Assembly (NCBI RefSeq): GCF_030644365.1
Contig: NZ_CP130058.1
Coordinates: forward strand, 2,469,705 to 2,533,704
Direction: 5' to 3'
DNA from: Schaalia sp. HMT-172
GTDB taxonomy: Bacteria; Actinomycetota; Actinomycetes; Actinomycetales; Actinomycetaceae
Length of the DNA: 64,000 bases
The notes beneath the pieces were generated by a model. It worked only from the letters and a program-made list of their open reading frames with translations. It did no database searches and had not been told where the DNA came from. Position numbers and translations under genes: made by a program. Positions 8,214-17,809 of the stretch are shown here, piece after piece; within the stretch, counting starts at the first letter, position 1; each line of letters begins with the position of its first letter.

Positions 8214-8441
8214 ATGCGTATCACCTTCAAACCGCTGTGGAAACTCCGCATTGGCCGCGACATGACCCGCGAAAACCTCCGCCGAGCTGCAGGACTATCC
8301 CCAGCAACCATCGTCAAGCTCGGTAAAGACGGCAACGTCACCACCAACGTACTGCTGTGGATCTGCCAAACTCTGCAGTACAATCTTGAAGATATCATTG
8401 AAGTAGTGCCAGAAACAGCAAATAAGGAAATGCCAGCATGA
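8214..8441 (+). CDS. XRE-family helix-turn-helix regulator of the type I RM operon
   Basis: A 75-residue single-domain Cro/CI-type DNA-binding protein. The HTH covers about residues 17-48 (MTRENLRRAAGLSPATIVKL), followed by helices typical of the HTH_26 group. It overlaps the start of hsdM by four bases (ATGA), so the two are co-translated. Small XRE genes in this position commonly regulate methylase/endonuclease balance; that role is inferred. It starts two bases after the end of the DUF2326 remnant, suggesting one ancestral operon. Confidence 0.85.
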   Translation: MRITFKPLWKLRIGRDMTRENLRRAAGLSPATIVKLGKDGNVTTNVLLWICQTLQYNLEDIIEVVPETANKEMPA

Positions 8442-10192
8442 GTAACCTTGGACCCTTCATTTGGGGCATCGCCGACCAGCTCCGAGGCGATTACAAGCCG
8501 CACGAGTACGGTGATGTCATCCTGCCGATGACCATTTTGCGCAGGCTCGACTGTGTACTCGAAGACCATCGGGAGGACCTGGCTGGGCTAGTCCGAGCCT
8601 TTGCTGACAAACCTGAACTACTCAGCGCCCAGGTCAAGCGCAAGACCGGCTTGTCTTTCTACAACACGACACCGTGGACGCTGCAGACGCTACTCGGCGA
8701 CCCCGCAGGGCTCGAGGCCAACTTCAAGCAGTACGTCGATGGATTCTCGGACAACCTCGACGTCTTCGAGCGGTTCAAGTTCGGCGACCAGATTGCCAGG
8801 ATGGCGGAGAAGGATCTGCTCTTCATCATCATCGAGAAGTTCGCGCGCGTAGACCTGCACCCGAACAAGGTCCCCAACGCAGAGATGGGCGACCTCTACG
8901 AGTATCTGATTCGCACGTTCAACGAGTCCACCAATGAGTCGCCCGGTGAGTACTTCACACCCCGCGACGCAATCCGGCTCATGGTTGACCTTGTCTTTGC
9001 CGGGGACGACGACGCGCTCTCGGTTCCAGGTACGGTCCGATCGATTTACGATCCCACCGCGGGAACAGGTGGGATGCTCTCGATCGCAGAAGAACACCTC
9101 ATCGGCACCCCGGAACACCCTGGCCTCAACCCCGACGCTCAGCTACGCATGTATGGGCAGGAGCGAAACGACCAGTCCTACGCCGTCTGCAAGTCCGATC
9201 TGCTGATCAAGGGGCACGATCCCTCCAACATTCAGCTCGGAGATACGCTCGCAGATGACAGGTTCCCCGCCCAAACTTTTGACTATTGCCTTTCCAACCC
9301 TCCTTATGGCGACGATTGGAAGAAGAGCCAGTCGGCAGTAACTGCCGAGATCAAAGCGCTAGGCGCCGCAGCTCGATTCATTGAAGCCACACCGCCGATT
9401 AGTGACGGCCAGCTTCTGTTCCTCCAGCACCTGATTCATAAGCTTCGCCCGAAAAAATACGGGGGAGGTCGAGGGGCAATCGTGCTTAATGCGGCGTCGA
9501 CATATGGCGGTAATGCGGGAGCCGGACCAAGCGAAATCCGGAGGCACTTGATTTCACTTGGAATCGTGGATTCCATCATCGCTTTACCCACCAATATGTT
9601 CTACAACACTGAGCTTGCCACATACATTTGGATTGTCGATACAAATCGACCGAAAGATCGGGAGTACACCATCCTCTTGATTGACGCACGGAACCTATTT
9701 ACTCGAATGCGTAAGAAGCTTGGAGATAAGGTACATCTGATTGATGAGGAGAATAGGAGTCGAATCGTCAAGGCCTATGTAGATTATGAGTCGAGCAACA
9801 TTTCGCGCATTGTCCCCACCTCAGCGTTCCACTATGTATCAGCCAAGCTGAAATTCCCTGAAGTTGGCGACGACGGCGAGATTAAGCGAAGAGGAACAGG
9901 CAAGGTAGTCGAAGATAAGGGACGTGCGATCGACCTGAAACTGCCCATTCATGGCGACATTAGCGACATGGAGATTGCGATTCATCGGACCGTCGATGAC
10001 TTCATGGAGAATGAGGTTGACCCACGCTTCGACGGCTGTTGGATCGACGCAACTCAAGCAAAGGTTGGTTGCGAAATCGCATTCGAACAATTCTTTTTTC
10101 AGCCGGAATCATATCGAGAAGAAGCTGAAATCATGGAGGATCTCAAGATTGCGCAAACCGAGTTGATCGACCTTATTGAAAGGATGTCATAG
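8438..10192 (+). CDS. hsdM: Type I restriction-modification DNA methyltransferase subunit M
   Basis: A 584-residue adenine-N6 methyltransferase subunit. An N-terminal helical domain (HsdM_N; IWGIADQLRG, DVILPMTILRRLD) precedes the SAM-binding motif I DPTAGTGGML (about residue 205) and catalytic motif IV NPPYG (about residue 288). It works in M2S1 complexes for methylation and R2M2S1 for restriction. The start overlaps the XRE gene; the stop TAG shares a base with the GTG of hsdS. The gene appears complete, with no internal stop. Confidence 0.95.
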   Translation: MSNLGPFIWGIADQLRGDYKPHEYGDVILPMTILRRLDCVLEDHREDLAGLVRAFADKPELLSAQVKRKTGLSFYNTTPWTLQTLLGDPAGLEANFKQYVDGFSDNLDVFERFKFGDQIARMAEKDLLFIIIEKFARVDLHPNKVPNAEMGDLYEYLIRTFNESTNESPGEYFTPRDAIRLMVDLVFAGDDDALSVPGTVRSIYDPTAGTGGMLSIAEEHLIGTPEHPGLNPDAQLRMYGQERNDQSYAVCKSDLLIKGHDPSNIQLGDTLADDRFPAQTFDYCLSNPPYGDDWKKSQSAVTAEIKALGAAARFIEATPPISDGQLLFLQHLIHKLRPKKYGGGRGAIVLNAASTYGGNAGAGPSEIRRHLISLGIVDSIIALPTNMFYNTELATYIWIVDTNRPKDREYTILLIDARNLFTRMRKKLGDKVHLIDEENRSRIVKAYVDYESSNISRIVPTSAFHYVSAKLKFPEVGDDGEIKRRGTGKVVEDKGRAIDLKLPIHGDISDMEIAIHRTVDDFMENEVDPRFDGCWIDATQAKVGCEIAFEQFFFQPESYREEAEIMEDLKIAQTELIDLIERMS

Positions 10193-10863
10193 TGGTGGTC
10201 AATAGGCTCGAACATCTTCCTGAAGGAATCCGCAACTTCTTCTTGACGACCATCATTCAACATGGGTCGGTCCCGCTGTTTACCGTTCTAAAGAAGACGA
10301 AGAGAACCAATGCGGGAATGCAGGAGAACAATCTCCTCTCCTTGAGTTACGGCCAGATTATTCGCAAGGACATTCATACCGACACCGGATTACTTCCGGC
10401 ATCCTTCGAAACCTATCAGATCGTCGAAGCTGAGCAGATTATATTCAGGTTTACCGATCTTCAGAATGACAGGCGGAGTCTTCGTTCGGCGTTATGTACG
10501 GAACGTGGAATTATTACCAGCGCCTATCTGGCGACCGAAGTGATCTCGAATGAATTCTTGCCTCAATATCTGAATTATCTTTTCAGAGCGTATGATCTCT
10601 CGAAGATATTTTACGGTATGGGAGGAGGCGTTAGGCAATCTCTATCATTTGCCGACATTGCACGTTTGCCGATTCCTATGGTTCCGCTTGACACGCAGAT
10701 GCAGATAGTTTCGGAACTCGATAGCCGACTTGAAATCGTCTCGAAACTATCCCCTGCATCTAAAGGCGCTGGTTCCAGTTCGTCGGCAATCGAAAGGTTC
10801 GTAGCTATCGTAAACGAGGGACGTGACGCGCATATCGTTCGGACCGTTTTGGGAGGTCGATGA
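10192..10863 (+). CDS. hsdS: Type I restriction specificity subunit S, single target-recognition domain
   Basis: A 223-residue protein starting GTG GTG inside the hsdM stop. The C-terminal part is Methylase_S-like: YGMGGGVRQSLSFADIARL, then IPMVPLDTQMQIVSELDSRLE, the conserved segment leading into the spacer helix. Normal HsdS is near 400 residues with two recognition domains and two central helices; only one of each is here. It could act as a homodimer recognising a palindromic bipartite site, or be half of an original gene. The recognition region is less GC-rich than its neighbours, as usual for exchangeable TRDs. Confidence 0.85.
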   Translation: MVVNRLEHLPEGIRNFFLTTIIQHGSVPLFTVLKKTKRTNAGMQENNLLSLSYGQIIRKDIHTDTGLLPASFETYQIVEAEQIIFRFTDLQNDRRSLRSALCTERGIITSAYLATEVISNEFLPQYLNYLFRAYDLSKIFYGMGGGVRQSLSFADIARLPIPMVPLDTQMQIVSELDSRLEIVSKLSPASKGAGSSSSAIERFVAIVNEGRDAHIVRTVLGGR

Positions 10864-10866
10864 GTC

Positions 10867-13800
10867 ATGGCAACGCAGCATGAGAAGGCTTTCGAGGAGG
10901 AGATCTGCGACTACCTGGCCGCTCACGGCTGGGTTTATCAGCGCCACTACCGTGGCTACGATCAAAGCCTGGCTTTGGTGCCTGAGGACGTCTTTGCTTG
11001 GCTGCGATGCACACAGCCGGAGCAGTTGGACAAGGTCATCAAGCCGTCGATGTCTGCCGCTGAGCAGGAGCGCGCCAAGCAAGGCATTCTCGACCGACTT
11101 GCGAAGGAGCTCGATCAGCCTCTGGAGCATGGCGGTGGAATCTTGGCGGTGCTTCGGGGCGGATTCAAACGCACCCCGGCCAAGTTCGCCATGTGCGCGT
11201 TCAAACCTGCAACTTCGCTGAATCCCACCGCGCAGGAGCACTACGAGGCCAACATTCTGCGGGTGATGCGCCAAGTCCACCACTCGGCCAAGCATCCCAA
11301 TGACTCGATTGACCTGGTCTTCTTCGTCAATGGCATCCCCGTGGCAACTACCGAACTGAAGACTGACAACACCCAGTCAATCGATGACGCGGTTCATCAG
11401 TACAAGCACGATCGCAAGCCGCAAGGCGAGCCGCTTCTGAAGTGGGGATCACGTTGTCTGGTCCATTTCGCTGTATCCACGGACGAGATCCGTATGACGA
11501 CACGACTTTCGGGGACTGACACAGTGTTCCTGCCGTTCAACCTTGGTAATGACGGCGGTGCTGGCAACCCGGTCAATCCTGATGGTGCGGCGACCTCATA
11601 CCTTTGGGAGCGTGTGCTCCAACGTGACAACTGGCTGCAGATCATTGAGCGCTTCATCAACGCTCAAACGTCGGAGAAAATCGACCCGGTGACCGGGGAG
11701 CACAAGAAGTCGACCCAGATCATCTTCCCACGATTCCACCAGTGGGAGGCAGTCACCGAACTTCTGTCGGCCACCAGAGCCGAGGGGCCAGGGCACCGCT
11801 ACCTCATCCAGCACTCGGCAGGATCAGGGAAGACCAACTCCATTGCCTGGCTGGCTCATGGGTTGGCCAACCTCCACGACTACACCAATACCAAGATCTT
11901 CGACTCGGTCATCGTGGTCACCGACCGGACAGTCCTCGATGACCAGTTGCAGAAGGCTATCAAGGCGATCGAAGGCACCCGCGGGACGGTCGGAACGATC
12001 AACGCCGATGAGGTGCGCAAAGCAGCAGAAACCTCCAAGTCGGCTCTCCTCGCCAAGGAACTGACTAGCGGCAAGCTGATCATCATCGTCACGTTGCAGA
12101 CGTTCCCCTTCGTTCTCGAGGCGATCTCTGAGCAGGGTGGAATGGCAGACAAGAACTTCGCTGTCATCGCGGACGAAGCCCACTCGTCTCAGACTGGAAC
12201 AAGTGCGCAAAAGCTGCGCCAGGTCCTCTCGCAGGCAGAGGTTGAGGCAATCGGCGAGGGTGCAGAGCTGTCCGTTGAGGACGTGCTGGCTGCGGAGATG
12301 GCTGCGCGCGCCACATCCGCAAACGTGTCCTTCTATGCCTTTACAGCCACCCCCAAGGGTAAGACCCTCGAAATGTTCGGTCGACCCGGTGCCGACGGGA
12401 CACCGCAGGCGTTCCATGTGTATTCGATGCAGCAGGCCATCGAGGAAGGGTTCATCCTCGACGTCTTGCGCAACTACACCACCTACAAGACAGCATTCCA
12501 GCTCGCACAGAAAGCCGATGGGAAAACCGCGCCCACTGATGAAGTGGACGAGACCACCGCGACGAAGGGCCTTATGCGATGGGTGAGCCTGCATCCGACC
12601 AATATTGCCCAGAAGGTCCAGATCATCGTTGAGCACTTCCGAACCAATGTGGCCCACCTGCTTGATGGGCATGCCAAGGCAATGGTGGTGACCTCCAGCC
12701 GGGCGGCAGCCCTCAAGTACAAGACCGCGATCGACCGGTACATCGCCTCTCATGGTTACGAGATGGGAACCTTGGTGGCCTTCTCAGGCAGCCTTACCAG
12801 TGATCAAGTTGAAGAAGTAGTTCCTGGGGTCACCGAGCCCTATACCGAGCACAACATGAATCCGGGGCTACGCGGACGCACCATTCCCAACGCATTCGCT
12901 GGTGACCACTACCAGGTGCTGATTGTGGCCAACAAGTACCAGACTGGCTTTGACCAGCCGCTCCTCTGCGCGATGTATGTTGATAAGAGGCTCGACGGCA
13001 TCGAGGCAGTCCAGACACTGTCACGCTTGAACCGTACCCTGCCGTCCAAGGGCAAGGACACCACCTACGTCCTCGACTTCGGCAACGATCCCGAGACAAT
13101 CTTGAACTCGTTCCTGCCGTACTTCCGGACGGCCCAGATCACCCAGACAACAGACCCCGATCTGGTGCACGATCTAGCCCGCAAGCTCGAGACGGCCGGT
13201 ATCTACAACGCAGACGAGGTCGAACGCTTCGCTCAGGCCTTCATCATCGAAAACGCACATGGCAAGCACACCGGCCCCCTCAAGAGCGCTGCCGACCGCT
13301 TCAATGGTCGTTACTGCGCAGCGCTCACGGACCAAGACAAAGCATCCATCGATGAACTGGACCTCTTCCGCAAAGACGTGGGATCTTTCGTTCGCCTCTA
13401 CGACTTCCTGTCCCAGATCGTTGACTATGAGGACACCAATCTGGAAAAACTCGCGCTGTTTCTCCGCCTCCTCAAGCCGCGTCTCACAGGGCGCAAGAGT
13501 ACCGAGGAACTTGACCTGTCAAGCATCGAGTTGACACACATCAAGCAAACACGGCTTAGCGAGGGATCAATCTCGCTGACTGGCGACGGGGAGAAACTCA
13601 AGCCGATGGGTGTCGGCGGTGGGACCACACGCGACCTGAACATGGTGGCCTGGGAACAGATCCTGAAGAACATCAACGATCTGTTCGAAGGGGAGAATTT
13701 CGACCCCGACTCGGTCAACTCTTGGGTGCAGGGGGTAGTAACCATTCTCGTCAAGGACGAGGCGATCCGAGAACAGGTCAACGCCAACAGCAAGGAACAG

Positions 13801-14004
13801 TTCCGCGAATCGCTCACCATTGAACAAGCCGTCACGAATGCTGCCCTCGACCACCATGACACTCAGAACAACATCCTCGAGAAGTTCTTCGAGAGCCCTC
13901 AGCGTCGAGCCGCTGTAATCCGCGAGATTTCGGACCTCATCTACTGGGAGCTGTCCCACGTCGTACAAAGGGGTGAACACGACGAGATCGCCGCAGGCGC
14001 ATGA
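10867..14004 (+). CDS. hsdR: Type I restriction endonuclease subunit R
   Basis: A 1045-residue motor-nuclease. The N-terminal HSDR_N nuclease domain has the PD-(D/E)xK-like pair IDLVFFVNGIPVATTELKT (about residues 142-160). The SF2 translocase has Walker A SAGSGKTNS (about 319), DEAHSSQ (about 437), FYAFTATP (motif III) and YQTGFDQP (motif V region). A helical C-terminal region binds the methylase. It starts four bases after hsdS. Length and motifs are those of an intact enzyme. Confidence 0.95.
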   Translation: MATQHEKAFEEEICDYLAAHGWVYQRHYRGYDQSLALVPEDVFAWLRCTQPEQLDKVIKPSMSAAEQERAKQGILDRLAKELDQPLEHGGGILAVLRGGFKRTPAKFAMCAFKPATSLNPTAQEHYEANILRVMRQVHHSAKHPNDSIDLVFFVNGIPVATTELKTDNTQSIDDAVHQYKHDRKPQGEPLLKWGSRCLVHFAVSTDEIRMTTRLSGTDTVFLPFNLGNDGGAGNPVNPDGAATSYLWERVLQRDNWLQIIERFINAQTSEKIDPVTGEHKKSTQIIFPRFHQWEAVTELLSATRAEGPGHRYLIQHSAGSGKTNSIAWLAHGLANLHDYTNTKIFDSVIVVTDRTVLDDQLQKAIKAIEGTRGTVGTINADEVRKAAETSKSALLAKELTSGKLIIIVTLQTFPFVLEAISEQGGMADKNFAVIADEAHSSQTGTSAQKLRQVLSQAEVEAIGEGAELSVEDVLAAEMAARATSANVSFYAFTATPKGKTLEMFGRPGADGTPQAFHVYSMQQAIEEGFILDVLRNYTTYKTAFQLAQKADGKTAPTDEVDETTATKGLMRWVSLHPTNIAQKVQIIVEHFRTNVAHLLDGHAKAMVVTSSRAAALKYKTAIDRYIASHGYEMGTLVAFSGSLTSDQVEEVVPGVTEPYTEHNMNPGLRGRTIPNAFAGDHYQVLIVANKYQTGFDQPLLCAMYVDKRLDGIEAVQTLSRLNRTLPSKGKDTTYVLDFGNDPETILNSFLPYFRTAQITQTTDPDLVHDLARKLETAGIYNADEVERFAQAFIIENAHGKHTGPLKSAADRFNGRYCAALTDQDKASIDELDLFRKDVGSFVRLYDFLSQIVDYEDTNLEKLALFLRLLKPRLTGRKSTEELDLSSIELTHIKQTRLSEGSISLTGDGEKLKPMGVGGGTTRDLNMVAWEQILKNINDLFEGENFDPDSVNSWVQGVVTILVKDEAIREQVNANSKEQFRESLTIEQAVTNAALDHHDTQNNILEKFFESPQRRAAVIREISDLIYWELSHVVQRGEHDEIAAGA

Positions 14005-14262
14005 GTTGAGAGTCGAGTGCCTAACGCTCGCAAACCGTCGATAAACCTGAAGTTCGCCGCCGTACCGTCTGGGCAGGGCTAGGCAAGATCGCCGAGGAGC
14101 CTCCCCTCGCTGGTGCGCCAGGTGGCGTTCGTGGGGGTTGGGTTCACGGGCTCTTCAGAGTTGAGTGTGGGTGACCGGGTGTTGGTCGGGGGTTGCGGGT
14201 AGAGGTCGAGGTCCTTGATGATGAGCGGACTTCAACCCCCGCTGCCTTCAAGGACCGCGACA

Positions 14263-14900
14263 ATGTCTCACCCTACCTGCTGCTGCTCTGTGTCGCTTGA
14301 TCGGTGTGATCGGTGTGATCTGCTCGTCGACTTGGAGGGCTTCCATCTGATGAGCGTGGCTCGCACCCCAGATGCTCTGGTACTCGACATAGAGTCCTGT
14401 GATCGCTGTGCTGGCTGCCCGGGTTGTGGGGTGACTTGCTCAAGGCCACGGTCGTATGGTGGTGGAGGTGATCGACGCGCCCTGGGCCGGGGTCCCGGCA
14501 GGTTCCGGTGGCACAATACGGCGCTGGATCTGCCGCGAACGCACCTGCCAGACGGTGACATTCCTGGAATATGACGAGCGGGTGTGCGCACCCCGGGCGC
14601 GTTTGGGTGTGCGGGCGATCCGCTGGGCGATCCGACAGTTGCGCTCGGAGGGAGCCACTATCTCAGGCCTGGCCCGCCAGTTAGGAACCACGTGGAATAC
14701 CGTGTGGTCCCATATCAAGCCGTGCCTGCAAGCCGCATCTAAACCCCGCCCGCTTCACAGGGGTTCAGGTGCTGGGGGTTGACGAGAGCCGTGTGGCACC
14801 ACCAAGACCGACGCCGCCGGGGCCCACGAGCTCACCGGCATCGTGGACCTAACACACGGGAGGTCGGGCACTGTATACAAGAACTGGCTGGCCAAGCTCG
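14263..14900 (+). pseudogene. ISL3-family transposase, N-terminal fragment
   Basis: Reads as an ISL3 transposase start with a Cys-rich zinc-finger-like segment (CDRCAGCPGCGVTC), then VVEVIDAPWAG and RRWICRERTC, then an HTH (ISGLARQLGTTWNTV). The reading frame shifts around 14445 and again around 14740; the first catalytic Asp region (VLGVDES) is in a third frame. The gene stops at the IS256 insertion. Confidence 0.75.
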
Positions 14901-16329
14901 AGCCTGTCAATTTTTCTGTGTATGGGGGTTAGAGGTAGGGGGTGATTCGGTCGGGGTAGGCGGTGGTGAGTTGGGCGAGGGCTTGTTTCCAGTTGGTGGT
15001 GGTGTGTCCTTCGATGAGGCGGGTGTGTCCTGTTCGTTTGTTGGGGGGTTTGCCAGCGTCTGTGAGGCGCTGGGCGGCTCTTTTGTCTTCGATGTTGCAG
15101 ATGGCGAGCCACAAGAGTTTGACGGCGGCTTCTTCGCTGGGGAAATGCCCGCGGTTCTTGGTGATTTTGCGTAGCTGGTAGTTCAAGGACTCGATAGCGT
15201 TGGTGGTGTACACGACGCGGCGCAGCATGGGCGGGAACGCCAAGAACGGCGTGAAGCGCTGCCAGGCGCGCTGCCAGGTGGCAACCGTTTGGGGGTAGCG
15301 CGCTCCCAGGTCGCTGGCCGCGAAGTCCTCCAGCGCCCCTCGGGCGGTTTCCTCGTTGGGCGCGCTGTACACGGCCTTGAGAGCCGCGGCGACGCTCTTG
15401 CGGTCCTTGTAGGACACGAAACGCATGGAGGCGCGGATTAAGTGAACGACGCAGGTTTGGACCATGGACTGGGGCCAGGTCGCTTCGATGGCTTCAGGCA
15501 GGCCAGTAAGTCCGTCGCAGCACACGATCAGGACATCGCGTAGGCCTCGGTTGGCCAGCTCGGCGCACACGTGGGCCCAAAAGGAGGCGCCTTCATCGGC
15601 TTGGACCCAGATGCCCAGCACGTGCTTGACCCCCTCCATGTCCACTCCGACCGCCAGGTGAGCGGCCCGGTTCTCCACCCTGTGATCGCATCGGACTTTG
15701 ATGCGGATCGCATCCAGGTAGATCACCGGGTAGAACGCTTCTAAGGGGCGGTGCTGCCACTCCAAGACGGCCTCGCACACCGCGTCAGTGATCGTAGAAA
15801 TCGTCCCAGCGCCCACCTCCACGCCCAGGGTGGAGGCCAGGTGATGGCGGATATCGCGTACCGTCATCCCCCCGGCATACAAGCTGATAATCATCGAATC
15901 CAAACCATCAAGGCGCCGCTGTCCTTTACGCACCAGGCGCGGGGTGAACGAGCCCGCCCGGTCCCGGGGAACCTCGATCTCGAAGGCTCCCACCTCCGAC
16001 ATCACGGTCTTCTTCGTCGTGCCGTTCCTCGTGTTCGAGCGCGCCTGCCCACTGGCCTGGCCCTTCTCATACCCCAAGTGCTCGGTCAGCTCCGCGGCCA
16101 ACCCGCGCTCCAACGCCTCCTTAAGCAACGCCGGCAACAAGCCCTCGCTACCCGTCATCTCGACCTCGCCAGCATCAAGACGCTCAAACAACGCATCCAA
16201 CGCCCCCGAGCGACGAAGCTCCTCCACCGTCTCACGCCCACTAGCGCGAGCCACAACAACATCATCATCATTCATCATGCATCAATCCTTTCAAACAAAA
16301 GACGGATACACAGACAATTAAACACGCCC
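14901..16329 (-). mobile_element. IS256-family insertion sequence nested in the ISL3 element
   Basis: A 1429-bp element bounded by a 9-bp direct repeat CCAAGCTCG (14892-14900 and 16330-16338), the expected target duplication. Terminal inverted repeats of about 23 bp match imperfectly and share TCTGTGTAT. The intact transposase gene and perfect duplication indicate a younger insertion than the ISL3 host. Confidence 0.9.
14929..16278 (-). CDS. IS256-family (mutator type) transposase
   Basis: A 449-residue DDE transposase, full length for the family. The N-terminal region has MTGSEGLLPALLKEALERGL and a helical DNA-binding part (GMTVRDIRHHLASTLGVEV). Catalytic positions are the Asp in YLDAIRIKVR (about residue 190), the Asp in VCCDGLTGLPEAI (about 255) and the Glu in TTNAIESLN. 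MM at the start leaves two possible ATGs (16278 or 16275). No frameshift was seen, so it is probably active. Confidence 0.93.
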   Translation of the reverse strand: MMNDDDVVVARASGRETVEELRRSGALDALFERLDAGEVEMTGSEGLLPALLKEALERGLAAELTEHLGYEKGQASGQARSNTRNGTTKKTVMSEVGAFEIEVPRDRAGSFTPRLVRKGQRRLDGLDSMIISLYAGGMTVRDIRHHLASTLGVEVGAGTISTITDAVCEAVLEWQHRPLEAFYPVIYLDAIRIKVRCDHRVENRAAHLAVGVDMEGVKHVLGIWVQADEGASFWAHVCAELANRGLRDVLIVCCDGLTGLPEAIEATWPQSMVQTCVVHLIRASMRFVSYKDRKSVAAALKAVYSAPNEETARGALEDFAASDLGARYPQTVATWQRAWQRFTPFLAFPPMLRRVVYTTNAIESLNYQLRKITKNRGHFPSEEAAVKLLWLAICNIEDKRAAQRLTDAGKPPNKRTGHTRLIEGHTTTNWKQALAQLTTAYPDRITPYL

Positions 16330-16423
16330 CCAAGCTCGGCAAAAATTCCGCTCCAATACCCAGATTGCATCTCTAGAGCCCTTCCAGGGATAGCAAGAAC
16401 GCCATCGATAGCCAACTCCAGGA

Positions 16424-16501
16424 GGCAACCCCACCAACTACAGACTCCGAATACTCCTCATCACCACAGGCCTAGACGAGTCCACCCACACCCACCTGTG
16501 A
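16424..16501 (+). pseudogene. ISL3-family transposase, C-terminal fragment
   Basis: After the IS256 element, GNPTNYRLRILLITTGLDES and a terminal THTHL with TGA match the usual C terminus of this ISL3 group. The sequence between the IS and this segment (16339-16423) is too decayed to translate. Together with the N-terminal fragment it proves the nested arrangement. Confidence 0.6.
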
Positions 16502-16603
16502 AGAGCCAGAGATCTTGACTTCGCCAGCATCAACATTTGGTCTCGATCCCGGCCGTCGCCAGTCAATCCGTTCATGCAGCACACCACCACAGCTCTGAGC
16601 AAC

Positions 16604-17590
16604 TCAGATCAGACCACTCTCACGGAGTATGCGAATCTCCCGAATAGTCTCCCTGACTTCAGACTCGTAGCCATTCGTCGCGCCGATGTAGAACGCTCGC
16701 AGCCCTTTGCTTCGCAGTAGATGTGTGACAAGAGCAGCCGTGATGCCGGCCTGTGAGAACACAAAGTAGACAGGCTCGCTACCATGTTTCGAAGTCTTTG
16801 AGAGGAAAGAGTCAACAAGCTTACCAGCCACGTCTTCGCAGTCACTTGACTTGACTTGTTTGGCCTCAGACTTCTTAAGAGCCACATCCCCATCGGTCGC
16901 TACACCATGATCGAGAAGCATCTGCACGCGGTCTTCCGCACCCATGAAGGGGACTTGGTAGCGCTCTCGAATGGTTGCATCAAGGAAGATATAGTCTTTA
17001 TCTTTCTCAACACAGTATGGGATCGAGTCAAGTGGAACCTGCACTACCTGAAGTCGAATTAGCTCACTTGTGCTTTTATGATCGTCGACGAGACGCCACA
17101 CCAAAACAATTAACTGCAATGCTAACACACACAACATAGCAACAATCCAGAACGACAGCATAATTATTACAGAATTAATGAGTTCCTGTTTTGCGGGCGC
17201 AACATTAGTAATCTTACGTAAAACTGCACTAGCCACAACAATACCAAATAGGCCAAACACGCTAAAAACTATGCCCAATTGATCTCGACTACTTCTACTG
17301 ATGCGACTTACTCGCCTGCCAATACAGTAAGAGTGAATGACATCTTTGGCTATCTCACGCGTTAACTGTTGTCTTACGGAATTTGATATTTCGGTTCGGG
17401 AGCCAAGAGCACTACGCTTTTGGAATACACGCAAGTACTTTAACCCTTTTACCTTCCGCCCATAACTGAACCAGCTCTTTAAATCACCTCCGTTTTTCAT
17501 TACTTTATAAAGATCATTTACATATTTTCCCAAAGTAAAGATCGCTACAGCAATACCAACCACCGTGGCAACCAATTCAAGCCAATTCAT
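16604..17590 (-). CDS. Three-helix membrane protein with rhodanese-like C-terminal region
   Basis: A 328-residue protein starting MNWLELVATVVG, chosen over an ATG seven codons upstream because AAGGAGTAGCT precedes it. One N-terminal helix (residues 3-25), then a basic segment (about 35-95), two further helices (about 105-130 and 140-170) and a soluble C-terminal domain. That domain has IFLDATIRERYQVPF and, near the end, VYFVFSQAGITAALVTHLLR with GLRAFYIGA, which resembles the rhodanese fold including the active-site loop, but with Ser where the catalytic Cys would be. The gene is much poorer in GC than the core genes, a sign of transfer. Function unknown. Confidence 0.6.
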   Translation of the reverse strand: MNWLELVATVVGIAVAIFTLGKYVNDLYKVMKNGGDLKSWFSYGRKVKGLKYLRVFQKRSALGSRTEISNSVRQQLTREIAKDVIHSYCIGRRVSRISRSSRDQLGIVFSVFGLFGIVVASAVLRKITNVAPAKQELINSVIIMLSFWIVAMLCVLALQLIVLVWRLVDDHKSTSELIRLQVVQVPLDSIPYCVEKDKDYIFLDATIRERYQVPFMGAEDRVQMLLDHGVATDGDVALKKSEAKQVKSSDCEDVAGKLVDSFLSKTSKHGSEPVYFVFSQAGITAALVTHLLRSKGLRAFYIGATNGYESEVRETIREIRILRESGLI

Positions 17591-17772
17591 AGCTACTCCT
17601 TCGTAAGTCAAGTTATGTCTACACTGACAGCCTTACAGGCACTTTATCACCGGACATTACTCAAGCTACATGTATGTCAAACGATGAACACCCGACAGCA
17701 AGCTACTCAATAGCCAAGTGTTTAACAATTCAACCGATGAAGTTATCAGCGCTTACACACCCGATACGCACC

Positions 17773-17799
17773 GACCCTGATGATGAGCACATCAGGGTC
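17773..17799 (-). terminator. 10-bp hairpin after the 225-residue protein gene
   Basis: Arms GACCCTGATG (17773-17782) and CATCAGGGTC (17790-17799), 11 bp past the stop of the leftward gene ending at 17810. There is no clear T-run. It separates that gene from the membrane-protein gene downstream. Confidence 0.55.
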
Positions 17800-17809
17800 T
17801 CCGGACATC

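Larger units (their letters stand above)
14149..16507 (+). mobile_element. ISL3-family insertion sequence, decayed and interrupted
   Basis: Both ends are visible: GGCTCTTCAGAG with adjoining TTGAGTGTGGGTG at 14149 and the inverted CCCACACCCAC..GAAGAGCC ending at 16507, the ISL3-type terminus GGCTCTTC. An IS256-family element is inserted at 14901. Removing that insert leaves about 0.9 kb, shorter than a full ISL3 element, so internal sequence has been lost too. The left end is repeated as a fragment at 18598. No flanking 8-bp duplication was found. Confidence 0.75.

Noticed and set aside
14005-14148. Extra gene between hsdR and the ISL3 end
   Set aside because: Only 144 bases, with no start, ribosome site or recognisable product.
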